A stretch of DNA of 21,118 nucleotides from Grammothele lineata. Lineage: Eukaryota > Basidiomycota > Agaricomycetes > Polyporales > Polyporaceae. The translations under genes and the position numbers were made by a program. Every line of letters begins with the position of its first letter. Within the stretch, counting starts at the first letter, position 1. Under the pieces are notes generated by a model. The model had not been told where the DNA came from and made no database searches. It saw only the letters and a list, made by a program, of their open reading frames with translations. Positions 18,714 to 21,118 of the stretch are shown piece after piece. The stretch covers positions 1 to 21,118 of the forward strand of contig NDFF03000285.1 of assembly GCA_002150815.3 (NCBI GenBank). Direction: 5' to 3'.

Positions 18714-21118
18714 CTATCTACGAGCCTTCTGCACCCGCTTCTTTCCACCGGAGGCGGCAACTTTTGCCGGGGGCTGCTTCGCCGGCGCTGCAGGGCTTGA
18801 AGGAGCCGCTGCATCCTCCTCCCCCTGCGTCTCCCGAGTGCGCTTCTGGACGCGCTGCACTGTCTTAGGAGTTTCATCTGGGCGTGTGGGCCGGCGAACG
18901 GAGCGGACAGAGCGGCGTCTAGCGGTCTCGGCATCTGCTGCAGCATCCTGAGGAACGGCGGGCTCGACCTCTTTCGCCGGTTTCTTCGACGGGCGTCCTG
19001 CCGCGGCCTGTGCGTCATCTCTGGCCTGACTAGACTTACACTTGTGCCTCCCTACACCGCCAGAGGAACCCTGCGGCGTCTTCGAAGCGCTGCTACCGCC
19101 GGCGGACTTATTCCCAACTCCCACCTCGGGAAGGCCGAGCGCTTCGGCGACTCGGGCTTCGTCCTCACTACCCTCCTGGTCATGCGTCGGAGATGTTGCA
19201 GTCTTTGCTGCGGACGCGGCCTTCTTCTTTTGCTTCCCTTGTGCAGCCGGGCGGGGCTTTAGGAGCTGAGCGCGCTCCTGCGTAAGCCGGTCGGCCTGTT
19301 CCCTGCAGATACCCAGTATCGTCTCGAAGTCGTTTGCGCTAAGCAACGACGTGCTAAACAACAAATGTCGATACTGGCCCCAGGCGTCTTTCGGGAGTTT
19401 GTCTTCTGGGAGGTCGACCTCGCACTGCAGGGAATCGCCGGAATCCCGAAGCATGAGCGCAGCGCCGAGACACCATCGCTGAACCTCGGCGGAGGTGGAC
19501 CGAACGGTCAGCGGCCTTCGCAGCCATTCTAGGACTTCGTTGATGCGCTCGCGGCTGAAATGGACGTCGGTGGAAACGAGGCCGTTGGTGTTGTCTTCCC
19601 ATGAAATCCACTCGTATCCTTCTTCTAGAGTGAGTTGGGCCGGTGTTTGCAACTATGGTCTGCGTCAGCGGGAGCGTGGCGAAGTATTCACCGGATGCTT
19701 ACCTTCTTTTCGAGCAACGTCAGCAATTCCTGCCAACGAGTCTGGTTCTTCTCGACCAGCTGAAACCACTCCAGCGGTGTTAGTCGGCGACGTTTCAGGG
19801 CAGAGGGAGGTGGGCGAGACGCGATGAGGACCGCTGGGAGGGGTTCAGAGGGAGGGTGAGTGTAGCCGGCCTGCTCTTGGGTGTCTTCCGCATTGTTCTC
19901 CTCGTCGTCATCGTCGCTCTGACCGGGATCCCGGAACATGTGAGGCCGAGCCCGCATGTCGCGCCGGTAGTCTTTGGGACTCGGTGTGGGGTCTGGGGTG
20001 AACTCCGCCTCCGGGGAGTCGGTGGCATCATCGGCGGCATCGTCTTCGGCAGCGGTGTTCTTCTTCTTTCGGCCTTGACGTGCAGCTTGAGCGCGCGACG
20101 AGTTCGCCGCCGGAGCCTTTGCGCTGGAGGCAGCGCTCTTGCCTTTGGCCTTCCCTGCCTTGCCGCTAACATCGGTCTTGTTTTTCGACGATCCGGCAGC
20201 CTTGGCGCTCTTGGCGGCCTTCTTACTCGCGACCGTATTGGCGGCGGACTTCTTGCCCCTCACGCTCGCCCTGCCCTTGGCGGTGCCCTCTGCCAGCAAT
20301 GTGCCAAGCTCGTCGTCCTCGTCATCCTCATCGCGATCCTCTGACTCCAGCTCATCCTCGTCCTCGTCCTCGTTGCCGTGTTGCTCAGTGAGTGGCTCGA
20401 CCACCAAGCGCGACTTCGAGCCCTTCCCGAGACTCTTTCCCCGCTCCACGGCCAGCCTCCCCAACGTCCTCTGCGCCTCCTGCACTTGACGTCGTGTCGG
20501 CATCGGAGCCTCGTCATCGGAGCTCTCCTCCTCTCCCGCATCACCCTCGTCCTCCTCCTCATCGTCGCCTTCTCCGTCGCTCGTGCCCACCAGGTCTCGA
20601 AACTTGAGGCTCTTCTTCTCTTGAGGGGCCTTCTTCTTAGGCTTGCCGGTCGTGTTCGAGGGGCCCTTTGGGCGCACATACTCGCCGTCCCCGACAATCT
20701 GTCGACCCTTGTGGCTCTCGGTCATTCCGCACAAAAGCCGGAAGCGCTTGACGTCTTCTTCCGGGGTGTCCTCCGTTATCTCGCTATCGGGGGTTTCAAG
20801 GCTGCGGATGTGGTCGAAGAGCCTGGTGATTTCCGGGGCTTTCATGTTCTTGACGGCTTTGAACACGAAGCCGTCGGGGACCCACTCCTCGGGGAAGAAC
20901 ACGTACGGGTCGTCGAGGATCAGCTGCCATCCGACGGAGGACAGCCATTTTCCCGTCCCGCTGCTCCAGCCTGCTGAGCGTGTAAGTCTCCGGGCATAGA
21001 GCGGAGGCCGAGGACTTACTGAGATGAATGCGGACCCACTCCTTATAGACGTATTGCAGCCTCGGCGCCAACCAGCCCGTAGTGTCGTCCGGCAAGCGGG
21101 GAAGGCCGTCGTCGTAAA
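18714..21118 (-). CDS. Gene F: large protein with acidic and basic low-complexity tracts, 5' end outside window
   Basis: Proposed partial CDS: complement(join(18714..19652, 19703..20970, 21020..21118)), 767 residues visible, beginning before the window's right edge. Introns 21019-20971 (GTAAGT, 49 bp) and 19702-19653 (GTAAGC, 50 bp) join open frames with consistent phases. The N-terminal visible part is globular and Trp/Tyr-rich: RLQYVYKEWVRIHLSW, then GWQLILDDPYVFFPEEW and a helical segment. A long tract of Asp/Glu runs and Lys/Ala runs follows (basic SKKAAKSAKAAGSSK, acidic GQSDDDDEEN). A second folded-looking block comes near LEEGYEWISWEDN, with helices and two Cys. The tail is again Lys/Arg-rich. 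I do not recognise the family. Composition suggests a nuclear, chromatin- or nucleic-acid-associated protein; this is inference. It converges on gene E. Confidence 0.6.

Noticed and set aside
19856..20977. Plus-strand ORFs opposite gene F
   Set aside because: They are antisense readings of acidic and basic low-complexity codons. The minus frames join through two good introns and have more protein-like segments.

Overview
The window reads as nuclear DNA of a filamentous basidiomycete, most likely an Agaricomycete. The genes are cut by many short introns (about 46-77 bp) with GT(A/G)(A/C)G-type donors, CTAAC or CTGAC-like branch sites and YAG acceptors. The protein families also fit: a multi-pass membrane family common in mushrooms, a fungal TET/JBP-type dioxygenase, and transposon remains. 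All gene models were assembled by hand from splice signals and reading phase. Functions come from recognised motifs, not from any search.

Left part (1-4632). A partial minus-strand transposon-type ORF runs off the left edge, and a CACTA-like terminus lies about 150 bp upstream of its start. Next is a four-exon plus-strand gene (875-4632) for a Lys-rich, acidic-tailed, probably nuclear protein. Its third intron appears to hold a 2.4-kb non-autonomous DNA transposon (1609-4021) with 30-bp terminal inverted repeats matching at 28 of 30 positions. The transposon carries a decayed, frameshifted fragment that looks like a thiamine-pyrophosphate (acetolactate-synthase-like) enzyme gene.

Middle part (4633-10144). 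Two paralogous minus-strand seven-transmembrane genes lie in tandem. The first (5994-7388) has eight exons and looks intact. The second (8394-9455) keeps exons 3-8 with the same splice pattern, but its 5' end is replaced by a minisatellite (9456-9921). The minisatellite's core motif recurs at intervals of exactly 35 or 52 bp.

Right part (10145-21118). Four large genes are packed together. Gene C (minus) holds 22 perfectly regular 30-bp units coding a Gly-Pro-Val-Gly decapeptide. Gene D (plus, ten exons, about 1431 aa) combines a Zn2Cys6-like cysteine cluster, a very acidic stretch and long coiled coils. Gene E (plus) is a TET/JBP-like 2-oxoglutarate/Fe(II) dioxygenase with its HxD, H and R residues present. 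Gene F (minus, 5' end outside the window) is a large protein with alternating acidic and basic low-complexity tracts. C and D diverge from a shared 180-bp region, D and E run in series, and E and F converge 70 bp apart. This compact group around a putative DNA-base oxidase is the most interesting part of the window. TET/JBP expansions in mushrooms are known to be associated with transposons, so the group could be cargo or core genes of a large mobile element, although no transposase is visible beside it here.
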